Shown: one piece after another, positions 1-5,455 of the stretch
Position numbering within the stretch: position 1 is the first letter of the stretch
Layout: each line of letters opens with the position of its first letter
Source: Betaproteobacteria bacterium
GTDB taxonomy: Bacteria; Pseudomonadota; Gammaproteobacteria; Burkholderiales; Burkholderiaceae_E
Assembly: GCA_009922405.1 (NCBI GenBank)
Contig: RFVZ01000172.1
Coordinates: 1 to 5,455, forward strand
Direction: 5' to 3'
DNA: 5,455 nucleotides
Notes under the pieces: generated by a model
The model's database searches: none
What the model saw: only the letters and a program-made list of their open reading frames with translations
Told to the model about the DNA's origin: nothing
Translations under genes and position numbers: made by a program

Positions 1-1
1 G

Positions 2-358
2 TTTGAGGCCCGTCCAGCCAGTGCCGAGCGTCGGCCCTTCGGCGATCGCCCATTTAGTGATCGTCCACCAGGCGATCGTCCCTTCGCGGACCGTCCTTCA
101 TCGGGTGGTCGTCCTTTTGAGGGACGTCCTACCGGTGGCCGGCCTTTCGGAGATCGACCTGCTGGTGATCGAGCCTTCGGGGACCGAACGGGCGCGGCGG
201 GCGACCGTCGTCCAGGTTTCCAGCCTCGGGACCGTGCCCCTAGGCCAGATGCTGGCCGGACATTCGCCCGTCCTGCCAGTCCGGAACGCGGCGCGCAACC
301 ACCCCGCGCGCACATCGTAGGTGCCCTTCGTTTTCGTACTCGTGTAGTTGCCCGTTAG
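2..358 (+). CDS. 3' end of a gene with an Arg/Pro/Gly/Asp-rich repeat tail (partial, product unknown)
   Basis: An open frame enters from the left edge and ends at TAG 356-358, giving the last 118 residues of a protein. Residues 10-71 are a degenerate repeat of Arg-Pro-Phe-Gly-Asp-Arg type (variants RPFSDR, RPPGDR, RPFADR, RPFEGR, RPAGDR), followed by a looser Arg/Pro-rich stretch and a basic end. Only this frame gives the regular repeat while synonymous codons vary (cgt/cgc/cga/cgg for Arg), which argues for real translation. The composition predicts a disordered, basic, probably RNA-binding tail. Such tails are known at the C-terminus of RluB-type 23S rRNA pseudouridine synthases and of some DEAD-box RNA helicases. 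No catalytic part lies in the window, so the enzyme cannot be named. Its last 39 codons, counting the stop, overlap the convergent hydrolase gene. Confidence 0.72.
   Translation, partial: FEARPASAERRPFGDRPFSDRPPGDRPFADRPSSGGRPFEGRPTGGRPFGDRPAGDRAFGDRTGAAGDRRPGFQPRDRAPRPDAGRTFARPASPERGAQPPRAHIVGALRFRTRVVAR
29..214 (+). repeat. Degenerate tandem repeat encoding RPFGDR-like units
   Basis: This stretch contains about ten diverged copies of a short unit of the form cgt-cc(n)-ttc-gg(n)-gat, encoding Arg-Pro-Phe-Gly-Asp variants in one frame. Units differ in length (RPPGDR, RPSSGGR, RPTGGR) and in third codon positions, so the repeat is kept at the protein level. It forms the core of the disordered tail of the partial gene that ends at 358. 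Confidence 0.7.
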
Positions 359-1130
359 CCAATCGGCGGGCCAAAGCGCGTGCGCATTGAATTGGCACGA
401 CGGTGTCCTGTCGACCATGCCAGATCAGCACGGGGGTTTGCACCTTCCAAAGACGCTCGTCCCAGCGCTGCGTATAGGTCAATAAGTCACGAAGTGCGCC
501 ATGTCCGCCGGCCGCAAACGATTCGGCAAGAGAGCTCGCAATGGCTTGACTCCATTCCCCGCTACGCAGCGCTTCCTGATCGGCGTGGGCGAACCTCGTG
601 CAGAGGATTCTCAAGAGTGCCTGAGGGTAGCGCTTTGCAAATTGCCGCAAAGGGCCGTCGAGCAAGAAGCCCGCAGTACGGGGTGTGAGGGTCGTTCCAT
701 TGAGGACAAGTTGCGCGACCGTACTGAATTGCGCGAGCACTGCGGGGTCGTCGAGCGGACAAAGCGGGCAGGCAAGGATCACCACTTGTGCGCCGACGGC
801 GGGATTCGCTGCCATTAGAAGGGCAGGCGCACTTCCGCCTGAAACCCCGACGATAATGGGCTGAAGTAAACCCAATTCGGAACACACCGCCGCGGCGTCG
901 GCTGCGTCAATGGCCGGGTCCGGCGGAGCACTCGAGCTGAGGCCAAATCCAGGTCGGTCGATTGAGATCAGTCTCAAGCCAAATTCCGCTGCTAATGGAT
1001 CGGCTGGCACGCATTCAAGGCGGGAACCCAGAAAACCGTGCAGATAGAACACGGGACGCCCATTGGCGGGGCCCGACTCGCGCACCGCAATCTTGCGACC
1101 ATTCGACAAAACGACGCGACGTTCCAGCAT
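240..1130 (-). CDS. Alpha/beta hydrolase fold protein
   Basis: This 296-residue protein has the layout of a single-domain cytoplasmic alpha/beta hydrolase. Visible in order are the oxyanion-hole strand with HG at residues 31-32 (YLHGFLGS), a DRPGFGLS loop at 58-65, the nucleophile elbow GVSGG with Ser97, a helical cap around 125-215, the acid strand WHGRQDTVVP with Asp242, and the catalytic His270 in NEGH. The triad Ser97-Asp242-His270 is therefore complete. Family members include esterases, epoxide or haloalkane hydrolases and C-C bond hydrolases; the substrate cannot be read from sequence. The ATG at 1130-1128 is supported by AGGA six bases upstream. The stop at 242-240 lies within the convergent repeat-tail gene, and the His270 codon (323-321) is inside that overlap. 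It is transcribed divergently from ridA, with no co-directional partner in the window. Confidence 0.92.
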   Translation of the reverse strand: MLERRVVLSNGRKIAVRESGPANGRPVFYLHGFLGSRLECVPADPLAAEFGLRLISIDRPGFGLSSSAPPDPAIDAADAAAVCSELGLLQPIIVGVSGGSAPALLMAANPAVGAQVVILACPLCPLDDPAVLAQFSTVAQLVLNGTTLTPRTAGFLLDGPLRQFAKRYPQALLRILCTRFAHADQEALRSGEWSQAIASSLAESFAAGGHGALRDLLTYTQRWDERLWKVQTPVLIWHGRQDTVVPIQCARALARRLANGQLHEYENEGHLRCARGVVARRVPDWQDGRMSGQHLA

Positions 1131-1136
1131 GGGATT

Positions 1137-1140
1137 TCCT
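1137..1140 (-). promoter_or_regulatory. Shine-Dalgarno site of the alpha/beta hydrolase
   Basis: On the minus strand AGGA lies six bases before the ATG at 1130-1128, a normal spacing. It supports that start codon. Confidence 0.65.
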
Positions 1141-1194
1141 AGTCAAGGTAATGGATGATTCGCGCTCGTCTAGGATGGCGGTTCGGGTGCAATC

Positions 1195-1212
1195 AATTCG
1201 CGAAATTCGCGA
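1195..1212 (+). repeat. Tandem 9-bp repeat in the ridA leader
   Basis: The 9-mer AATTCGCGA occurs twice back to back (1195-1203 and 1204-1212), ending eight bases before the ridA ATG. Its core ATTCGCG appears a third time at 1158-1164, and TTCGCGAA at 1197-1204 is an 8-bp palindrome. All lie in the 90-base gap between divergent genes, where a shared operator could sit. No known regulator site is recognised, so a regulatory role is only inference. Confidence 0.45.
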
Positions 1213-1220
1213 CAACTTGG

Positions 1221-1628
1221 ATGTTTAAAGTGAACAAAACCATCATTCAGTGTGCCGGTGCGCCGGCCCCGGTCGGGACGTATTCGCAAGCGGTAGTGAT
1301 CAACCCCGCGGCTGGGCGAATGGTTTGGGTGTCTGGTCAGATCGGTTTGGACCCGACGACCGGTGCGTTGGTCGGGGATGATTTCGAGGCGCAGGCCCGT
1401 CAGGTGTTCCGCAATCTTTCGGCGATTGCCGAGGCTGCCGGTGGTTCCTTGAGCGATGTCGTCAAGCTCACGCTCTTCCTGACCGATCTGAGCGAATTTG
1501 CCAAGGCCAATGCCATCATGGCGGAGCATTTTCTCGTGCCCTATCCAGCCCGCTCGGCGATCGGCGTTGCGTCCTTGCCCAAGGGGGCACTGTTCGAGGC
1601 AGAAGCCGTGATGGTGTTGCATTCTTGA
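1221..1628 (+). CDS. ridA: RidA family reactive enamine/imine deaminase
   Basis: The product (135 residues from ATG 1221) belongs to the RidA/YjgF/UK114 family. RidA hydrolyses reactive enamines and imines, such as 2-aminoacrylate released by PLP enzymes like threonine dehydratase, to ketoacids and ammonia; it is a cytoplasmic homotrimer. Visible hallmarks are GTYSQAV at 19-25, SGQIG at 38-42, the YPARSAIGVASLPKGA block with Arg111, and FEAEA with Glu126. Arg111 and Glu126 match Arg105 and Glu120 of E. coli RidA, so an active deaminase is expected. E. coli RidA has 128 residues. The ATG at 1221 lacks a clear Shine-Dalgarno; GTG at 1230 has GGA eight bases upstream, would give 132 residues and is a fair alternative. 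The frame stays open back to an ATG at 1155, but that extension does not look like RidA. It overlaps recG by four bases and is probably co-transcribed with it. Confidence 0.95.
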   Translation: MFKVNKTIIQCAGAPAPVGTYSQAVVINPAAGRMVWVSGQIGLDPTTGALVGDDFEAQARQVFRNLSAIAEAAGGSLSDVVKLTLFLTDLSEFAKANAIMAEHFLVPYPARSAIGVASLPKGALFEAEAVMVLHS

Positions 1629-3655
1629 CCTCAGCGCGAGCCGATCGCGGCCGCTTTGCGCGCCTTGGCCTGCATCGGGCCATTGATTTTGCTCTTCACT
1701 TACCCCTCCGATATGAAGACCTGACTCAGATCACGCCGCTTCGGGGATTGGTCCCCGGCGTCTCCGTTCAGGTCCGAGGGGTCGTGAGCGCAACCGACTC
1801 CGGCCCCCGCCGCGGTTCGAATCTAACGGTGCGCTTGTTCGATGGAAGCGGTGAAATCACCCTGCGGTTCTTACATGCTCAGCCCTGGATTCGGGCGGTA
1901 CTGCTCCCAGGGCGAACGATCCTTGCCCACGGTTTGGTGCGCGGGGGCCTCTTCGGTCTAGAAATGGTTCATCCGACCGTGCGGGCCGATGATGAAGGAG
2001 CGCCATTGCCCGACCGACTGATGCCGATATATCCAACCGTCGCGGGGATTGGTCAATCTGCACTGCGGACAGCGATCCGGAGCGCTCTGCGGGAAGCCGA
2101 CCTGGGGGAGACGATTCCGCCCGATCTAATCCGTGAACTCGCGATACCGGGGTTCGCCGAGGCGATCAAATCCCTTCACACCCCATTGCCAGCCGATGTG
2201 CCGCCTGAGGGAGAAGAGGACGACCGTCAGAGTCCGCCGTGGCGTCGAATCATTCTGGATGAACTCATCGCCCAACAACTTGCGCTGGCGCGCGCGCGGT
2301 CCGCGCGGGATCAGGTGGGCGCGGCGCCATTGCGCGACGATGCGATGGAGCGTCGGCTGTTGGCAAAGTTGCCGTTTCGACTAACCAGCGCTCAGGCCCG
2401 AGTCGTTTCGGAGATCGGCGGGGATCTCGGTGCATCGCGTGCCATGCACCGTTTGCTGCAAGGCGATGTCGGGAGCGGAAAAACCGTGGTGGCGGCGCTC
2501 GCTGCAGCACGGGCGATCGGTAGCGGTTGGCAGGTGGCCTTGATGGCACCGACTGAAATTTTGGCGGAACAGCATTGGCTCAAGTTGCGTCCCTGGCTCG
2601 AACCTCTGGGAATTCGTGTGGCCTGGCTGACGGGTTCGCTACGTGGGACGGAGAAGCGGGCTGTGCGGGCGGCGATTGCAAGCGGCGAAGTGGATCTGGC
2701 GATTGGCACCCACGCGTTGGTTGAGGAAACCACGGCCTTCCCGCGCCTCGGCCTCGCGATCGTGGATGAGCAACATCGTTTCGGGGTTGCGCAGCGCTTG
2801 GCGCTGGTGGGCGCCGATGCGTTACGCGCCCACCTGCTGATGATGAGTGCGACGCCCATTCCCCGCACGTTGGCAATGAGTTACTGCGCAGATCTCGATC
2901 TGTCCGTCATCGACGAATTGCCGCCTGGGCGCAGCCCAATCGTGACGCGCGTCATCGACGCTGGACGCCGTGACGAGGTCGCCCATCGGGTTCGACAGGC
3001 GGTCGTCGATGGCCGCCAGGCTTACTGGGTCTGCCCCTTGGTCGAAGAGTCCGAGACCATGGATCTCAAGGATGCGACTGAGACGGCGGTGTGGCTGTCA
3101 GATCAGCTGCCAGACCTGCGTGTCGGATTGGTCCACGGGCGTTTGCATGCATCAGATAAAGCCAAGGTGATGGCCGATTTTCAGGCAGGGGAGATTGATG
3201 TTTTGGTGTCCACCACGGTGATTGAGGTAGGGGTGGATGTGCCAAACGCGTCGTTAATGGTCATCGAGCACGCCGAGCGCTTTGGTCTCGCACAATTGCA
3301 TCAATTGCGCGGGCGAGTGGGACGCGGCTCTGCAGCCTCGGCCTGTGTTTTGTTGGCCAGTTATCCAATGTCGGCGGTCGCCAAAGAGCGGCTGGGAATC
3401 ATTCGGGATACGCAGGACGGGTTCGAAATCGCCCGCCGCGATCTGCTTCTTCGGGGCCCTGGCGAGTTTCTCGGCGCCCGCCAGTCGGGTTTGCCGATGC
3501 TGCGGTTTGCGGATCTGGAGCGCGATGTTGATCTGCTTGAGATGGCCCGCCGCATCGCCGGCCAGATGTTGGGAGACAAGGCCGGTCAAGCGATTAACGT
3601 AAATCGTCATCTTGACCGTTGGCTCGGTGGAAGAACTGCATTGGCAACAGTCTGA
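1625..3655 (+). CDS. recG: ATP-dependent DNA helicase RecG
   Basis: RecG is a monomeric superfamily 2 double-stranded DNA translocase that reverses stalled forks and migrates Holliday junctions and other branched DNA. At 676 residues it is close to E. coli RecG (693). Visible are the HLPLRYEDLT entry to the wedge/OB domain (25-34), Walker A GDVGSGKT (280-287), MAPTE motif Ia, DEQH box (381-384), SATPIPRT motif III (408-415), TTVIEVGVDVP motif V (530-540), QLHQLRGRVGRG motif VI (557-568), and the C-terminal TRG-like RDLLLRGPGEFLGARQ segment that couples ATP use to movement. The start is TTG 1625, whose TTGA overlaps the ridA stop; no Shine-Dalgarno is evident, so reinitiation after ridA is likely. 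No in-frame ATG or GTG occurs between 1556 and the RecG homology. The N-terminus is about 14 residues shorter than in E. coli and lacks the LTGVG segment. All helicase motifs are intact. Confidence 0.97.
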   Translation: MTSARADRGRFARLGLHRAIDFALHLPLRYEDLTQITPLRGLVPGVSVQVRGVVSATDSGPRRGSNLTVRLFDGSGEITLRFLHAQPWIRAVLLPGRTILAHGLVRGGLFGLEMVHPTVRADDEGAPLPDRLMPIYPTVAGIGQSALRTAIRSALREADLGETIPPDLIRELAIPGFAEAIKSLHTPLPADVPPEGEEDDRQSPPWRRIILDELIAQQLALARARSARDQVGAAPLRDDAMERRLLAKLPFRLTSAQARVVSEIGGDLGASRAMHRLLQGDVGSGKTVVAALAAARAIGSGWQVALMAPTEILAEQHWLKLRPWLEPLGIRVAWLTGSLRGTEKRAVRAAIASGEVDLAIGTHALVEETTAFPRLGLAIVDEQHRFGVAQRLALVGADALRAHLLMMSATPIPRTLAMSYCADLDLSVIDELPPGRSPIVTRVIDAGRRDEVAHRVRQAVVDGRQAYWVCPLVEESETMDLKDATETAVWLSDQLPDLRVGLVHGRLHASDKAKVMADFQAGEIDVLVSTTVIEVGVDVPNASLMVIEHAERFGLAQLHQLRGRVGRGSAASACVLLASYPMSAVAKERLGIIRDTQDGFEIARRDLLLRGPGEFLGARQSGLPMLRFADLERDVDLLEMARRIAGQMLGDKAGQAINVNRHLDRWLGGRTALATV

Positions 3656-3677
3656 GCCATCGAGCATTTAAATCTCC

Positions 3678-3682
3678 TAAGG
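3678..3682 (+). promoter_or_regulatory. Shine-Dalgarno site of the RTX gene
   Basis: TAAGG lies nine bases before ATG 3692. It fixes the start of the RTX reading frame and shows that this gene is independently initiated rather than read on from recG, whose stop is 36 bases upstream. Confidence 0.65.
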
Positions 3683-3691
3683 TTGATTCAC

Positions 3692-5455
3692 ATGATTAGC
3701 GTCACGACCAAACCCGGTGGCCTCGAGATCGTTGGTGAGAATCTGAAAACTGATGACCTGACGGATGTCTGGCAGGTCACACGCGCCGGGGTGACCTTCT
3801 TCGCACCCTGGGCGACCATCGGACAGCTTCGGCGGACGGTCACGGCAACCGAGTTTCCCATCTCACTCGATGGGGACGACACCATCATGGGATTAAGCGG
3901 TTCGGATCGATTGCTCGGTGGCAAGGGTAACGATGTGCTCGATGGCGGTCCGGGCGACGATAAGCTTGAAGGCGGCACGGGCAACGACACCTACTATGTG
4001 GACAGCGCCAATGACGTCATTATTGAAAGCACAACGAACCCACTTGAAATTGATACGGTGTTCTCGACCGTCAGTTGGACGTTGGGTCTCAACCTTGAAA
4101 TTTTGAACTTGATTGGAAACGCGCCGATCAATGGGACCGGGAATCTCTACAACAATCTCATCACCGGTAATTCGGCGGCCAATGTGTTGGACGGTGGTGC
4201 GGGCGCAGATACCCTGATTGGCGGCCTTGGCAATGACACCTACGTTGTCAGCAGCCTGACAGATGTGATCATTGAGACCAGTGATCTGGCGACGGAAATC
4301 GATACGGTCGTGACCTGGGTCAACTGGACCCTTAGCGAAAATCTTGAGAATTTGGCGCTCGCCGGTAGCGGAGACCTGAACGGGATCGGCAATGCCGCAG
4401 CAAACGAAATGCGCGGCAGTACTGGCAAGAATCTCCTCAACGGACTGGATGGGGATGACACCATCTGGGGCGGCCTCGGAGACGACACCCTGGTCGGTAG
4501 CTCCGGCGCCGATTCGTTGTTTGGCGGACTCGGGGCTGATCGTTTATACGCTGCTGCGTTGCCCACAGTGACGTTGGTCGATCCGGCCTCCAACACCTTG
4601 ATCGGGGGAGAAGGTAACGACTGGATGCGCGGTGACGCCGGTGACGACGTCTTACACGGGGGGTTCTCACAGGCTTTTGCTGCAGCGCTCGTAGCCGCGA
4701 TCCCCAGGACTGGCGTGTCAACCCAGGTCTCACAACAACTAGGCGTCAGCCTGACCTTGCTGCAGAACTGGGTCGCCACAGCCGCCGCAGCTGCGAAAGC
4801 TGGAACGATTCCAATCTATGCCGATGAAGGCGGGAACGATTCCCTTTCGGGGGGTGCCGGAAATGACTTGCTTGATGGCGGACCCGGCTACGACCTGCTA
4901 GACGGTGGTCCTGGCAACGACACGGTTTACGGCGGCCTGAACGACGACACCCTGGTTGGCTCGGACGGTGATGACTTGCTGAATGGCGGCGATGGCCGTG
5001 ACCAACTCTCGGGCGGCGTTGGCGACGACACGCTTTTGGGGGGTAGTGGCAACGACACGCTCGACGGTGATGCAGTGCCTGAATCGCCCAATGTCGTAGC
5101 GCAAGGTGATGACTTGCTGGTTGGTGGCGACGGTGAGGACAGGTTAATCGGCGGTGGTGGTAACGACACAATGATCGGCGGCGAGGGCAGCGATATTTTC
5201 TCGGCTGGCGACGGAGACGACGTTGTTTACGGCGGATATTCACAGGCCTTCGCTCAGCAGGTCCTGGACGCGTTACCTGCTGCGGGCAGTCTTAGCGCGT
5301 TGGCGCAGACGTATGGGGTGAATTTCAAGCTGCTGCAGTCGTGGGCGGCCAGTCAGGCTGCTGCGATCACGAAAGGCGTGGCACCGGTTTATTTTGACGA
5401 GGCCTCCAAGGACTGGATCTGGGGCGATGCGGGTAACGACGAACTCCACGGCGGG
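3692..5455 (+). CDS. RTX (hemolysin-type calcium-binding repeat) protein, N-terminal 588 residues, partial
   Basis: An uninterrupted frame runs from ATG 3692 to the window end, so the protein is longer than 588 residues. Residues 1-57 match no domain I recognise and show no signal peptide. From about 58 on the protein is mostly GGxGxDxLx nonapeptides, which fold as a calcium-binding parallel beta-roll (HemolysinCabind family). RTX blocks lie near 58-102, 166-184, 250-286, 303-324, 380-459, 472-515 and 572-588. Two tandem 83-residue TYVV/NLENL-type units occupy 94-259. Two copies of a 55-residue helical module interrupt the array at 325-379 and 516-570, and short linkers interrupt it at 287-302 and 460-471. 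RTX proteins are usually exported by type I secretion through a C-terminal signal; that end, and any effector or adhesin domain, is outside the window. Calcium binding and secretion are family inference. No toxin, protease or lipase motif is visible, so the function is unknown. The gene is co-directional with recG and 36 bases after it. Confidence 0.94.
   Translation, partial: MISVTTKPGGLEIVGENLKTDDLTDVWQVTRAGVTFFAPWATIGQLRRTVTATEFPISLDGDDTIMGLSGSDRLLGGKGNDVLDGGPGDDKLEGGTGNDTYYVDSANDVIIESTTNPLEIDTVFSTVSWTLGLNLEILNLIGNAPINGTGNLYNNLITGNSAANVLDGGAGADTLIGGLGNDTYVVSSLTDVIIETSDLATEIDTVVTWVNWTLSENLENLALAGSGDLNGIGNAAANEMRGSTGKNLLNGLDGDDTIWGGLGDDTLVGSSGADSLFGGLGADRLYAAALPTVTLVDPASNTLIGGEGNDWMRGDAGDDVLHGGFSQAFAAALVAAIPRTGVSTQVSQQLGVSLTLLQNWVATAAAAAKAGTIPIYADEGGNDSLSGGAGNDLLDGGPGYDLLDGGPGNDTVYGGLNDDTLVGSDGDDLLNGGDGRDQLSGGVGDDTLLGGSGNDTLDGDAVPESPNVVAQGDDLLVGGDGEDRLIGGGGNDTMIGGEGSDIFSAGDGDDVVYGGYSQAFAQQVLDALPAAGSLSALAQTYGVNFKLLQSWAASQAAAITKGVAPVYFDEASKDWIWGDAGNDELHGG
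3971..4219 (+). repeat. RTX-associated 83-residue unit, copy 1
   Basis: This encodes residues 94-176. It starts with GGTGNDTYYVD, continues through DVIIES, EIDTV and WTLGLNLE, then INGTGN, and ends in an RTX motif (DGGAGADTLI). It aligns without gaps to the next 83 residues, with roughly half of the positions identical. The same type of unit (GNDTYVVD...TV...LENL...NGTGN) is common in proteobacterial RTX proteins, so it is a known arrangement. Confidence 0.8.
4220..4468 (+). repeat. RTX-associated 83-residue unit, copy 2
   Basis: This encodes residues 177-259, from GGLGNDTYVV to GLDGDDTIW, as a direct gapless repeat of copy 1. Shared positions include NDTY, DVIIE, EIDTV, WTL, NLE and NG-GN. 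The DNA has diverged more than the protein, which suggests an old duplication kept for structure. Confidence 0.8.
4664..4828 (+). repeat. 55-residue helical module inserted in the RTX array, copy 1
   Basis: This encodes residues 325-379, starting FSQAFAAAL and ending PIYADE. It has no GGxGxD motif and is rich in Ala, Gln and Leu, predicting helices separated by a Pro-x-x-Gly turn (338-341) and Leu-Gly-Val (350-352). It is flanked directly by RTX repeats (DVLHGG before, GGNDSLSGG after). The same module recurs 191 residues later. I do not recognise it as a named domain. Confidence 0.82.
5237..5401 (+). repeat. 55-residue helical module inserted in the RTX array, copy 2
   Basis: This encodes residues 516-570, starting YSQAFAQQV and ending PVYFDE. 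It has exactly the length of copy 1 and aligns to it without gaps, with 24 of 55 residues identical. Shared positions are SQAFA, the Pro-x-x-Gly turn, Gln-x-x-Gly-Val, LLQ-x-W, the AAA run, and Pro-x-Tyr-x-Asp-Glu. RTX repeats precede it (DVVYGG) and follow it (GDAGNDELHGG). Confidence 0.82.

Noticed and set aside
29..214. A CRISPR array or minisatellite suggested by the short repeats at the left edge.
   Set aside because: There are no constant-length repeats with unique spacers; the variation follows codon third positions, which fits a protein-level repeat.
3..320. A + strand open frame from ATG 3 in a different frame from the repeat-tail gene.
   Set aside because: Its translation loses the Arg-Pro-Phe-Gly-Asp periodicity and resembles nothing; the 2-358 frame explains the repeat.
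1155..1220. ATG at 1155 as an upstream start for ridA.
   Set aside because: The 22 extra residues do not resemble the RidA family, which begins close to the KTIIQ-type strand, and they run through the intergenic repeats.
2133..2876. Several open frames on both strands inside recG.
   Set aside because: They lie within an intact recG with all helicase motifs and show no family features of their own.
3641..3673. A promoter-like TTGGCA at 3641-3646 with the AT-rich palindrome ATTTAAAT at 3666-3673.
   Set aside because: No hexamer close to TATAAT occurs at a 16-18 base spacing, so I do not call a promoter.
3688..5243. Long - strand open frames opposite the RTX gene, giving Ser/Pro-rich or Arg/His-rich proteins.
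   Set aside because: They are complements of the repeated Gly-Gly-Asp codons; low-complexity antisense frames are expected there, and the + strand frame has clear family motifs.

Overview
The window reads as a moderately GC-rich proteobacterial chromosome segment. The best taxonomic hint is ridA directly ahead of recG, a linkage seen in Gammaproteobacteria; no rRNA or other decisive marker is present, so the assignment stays at 'probably gammaproteobacterial'. It is nearly all coding.

Layout. (1) Bases 2-358, + strand: the 3' end of a gene whose protein tail is a degenerate Arg-Pro-Phe-Gly-Asp-Arg repeat, the type of basic disordered tail found on RNA-acting enzymes such as RluB-like pseudouridine synthases or DEAD-box helicases. 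(2) Bases 240-1130, - strand: a complete alpha/beta hydrolase with an intact Ser-Asp-His triad. It converges on gene 1 and overlaps it by 119 bases. (3) Bases 1131-1220: a 90-base divergent gap with an exact tandem 9-bp repeat just before ridA. (4) Bases 1221-1628: ridA, the enamine/imine deaminase. (5) Bases 1625-3655: recG, the branched-DNA helicase, starting at TTG and overlapping ridA by four bases. (6) Bases 3692-5455: the first 588 codons of an RTX (calcium-binding beta-roll) protein that runs off the window end, with a good Shine-Dalgarno and only 36 bases after recG.

How they fit together. ridA and recG look translationally coupled. Both are housekeeping genes: metabolite damage control, and replication-fork or recombination repair. 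The RTX gene is of another kind, an acidic protein probably exported by a type I system, and may be read partly from the upstream operon because no terminator separates them. The hydrolase is transcribed away from ridA and has no visible functional link to it.

The most notable item is inside the RTX protein. The calcium-binding array is interrupted twice by the same 55-residue, probably three-helix, non-RTX module (residues 325-379 and 516-570; 24 of 55 positions identical, no gaps). Its centre resembles a helix-turn-helix. The sequence at the window edge repeats the lead-in to the first module, which suggests a third copy just beyond.
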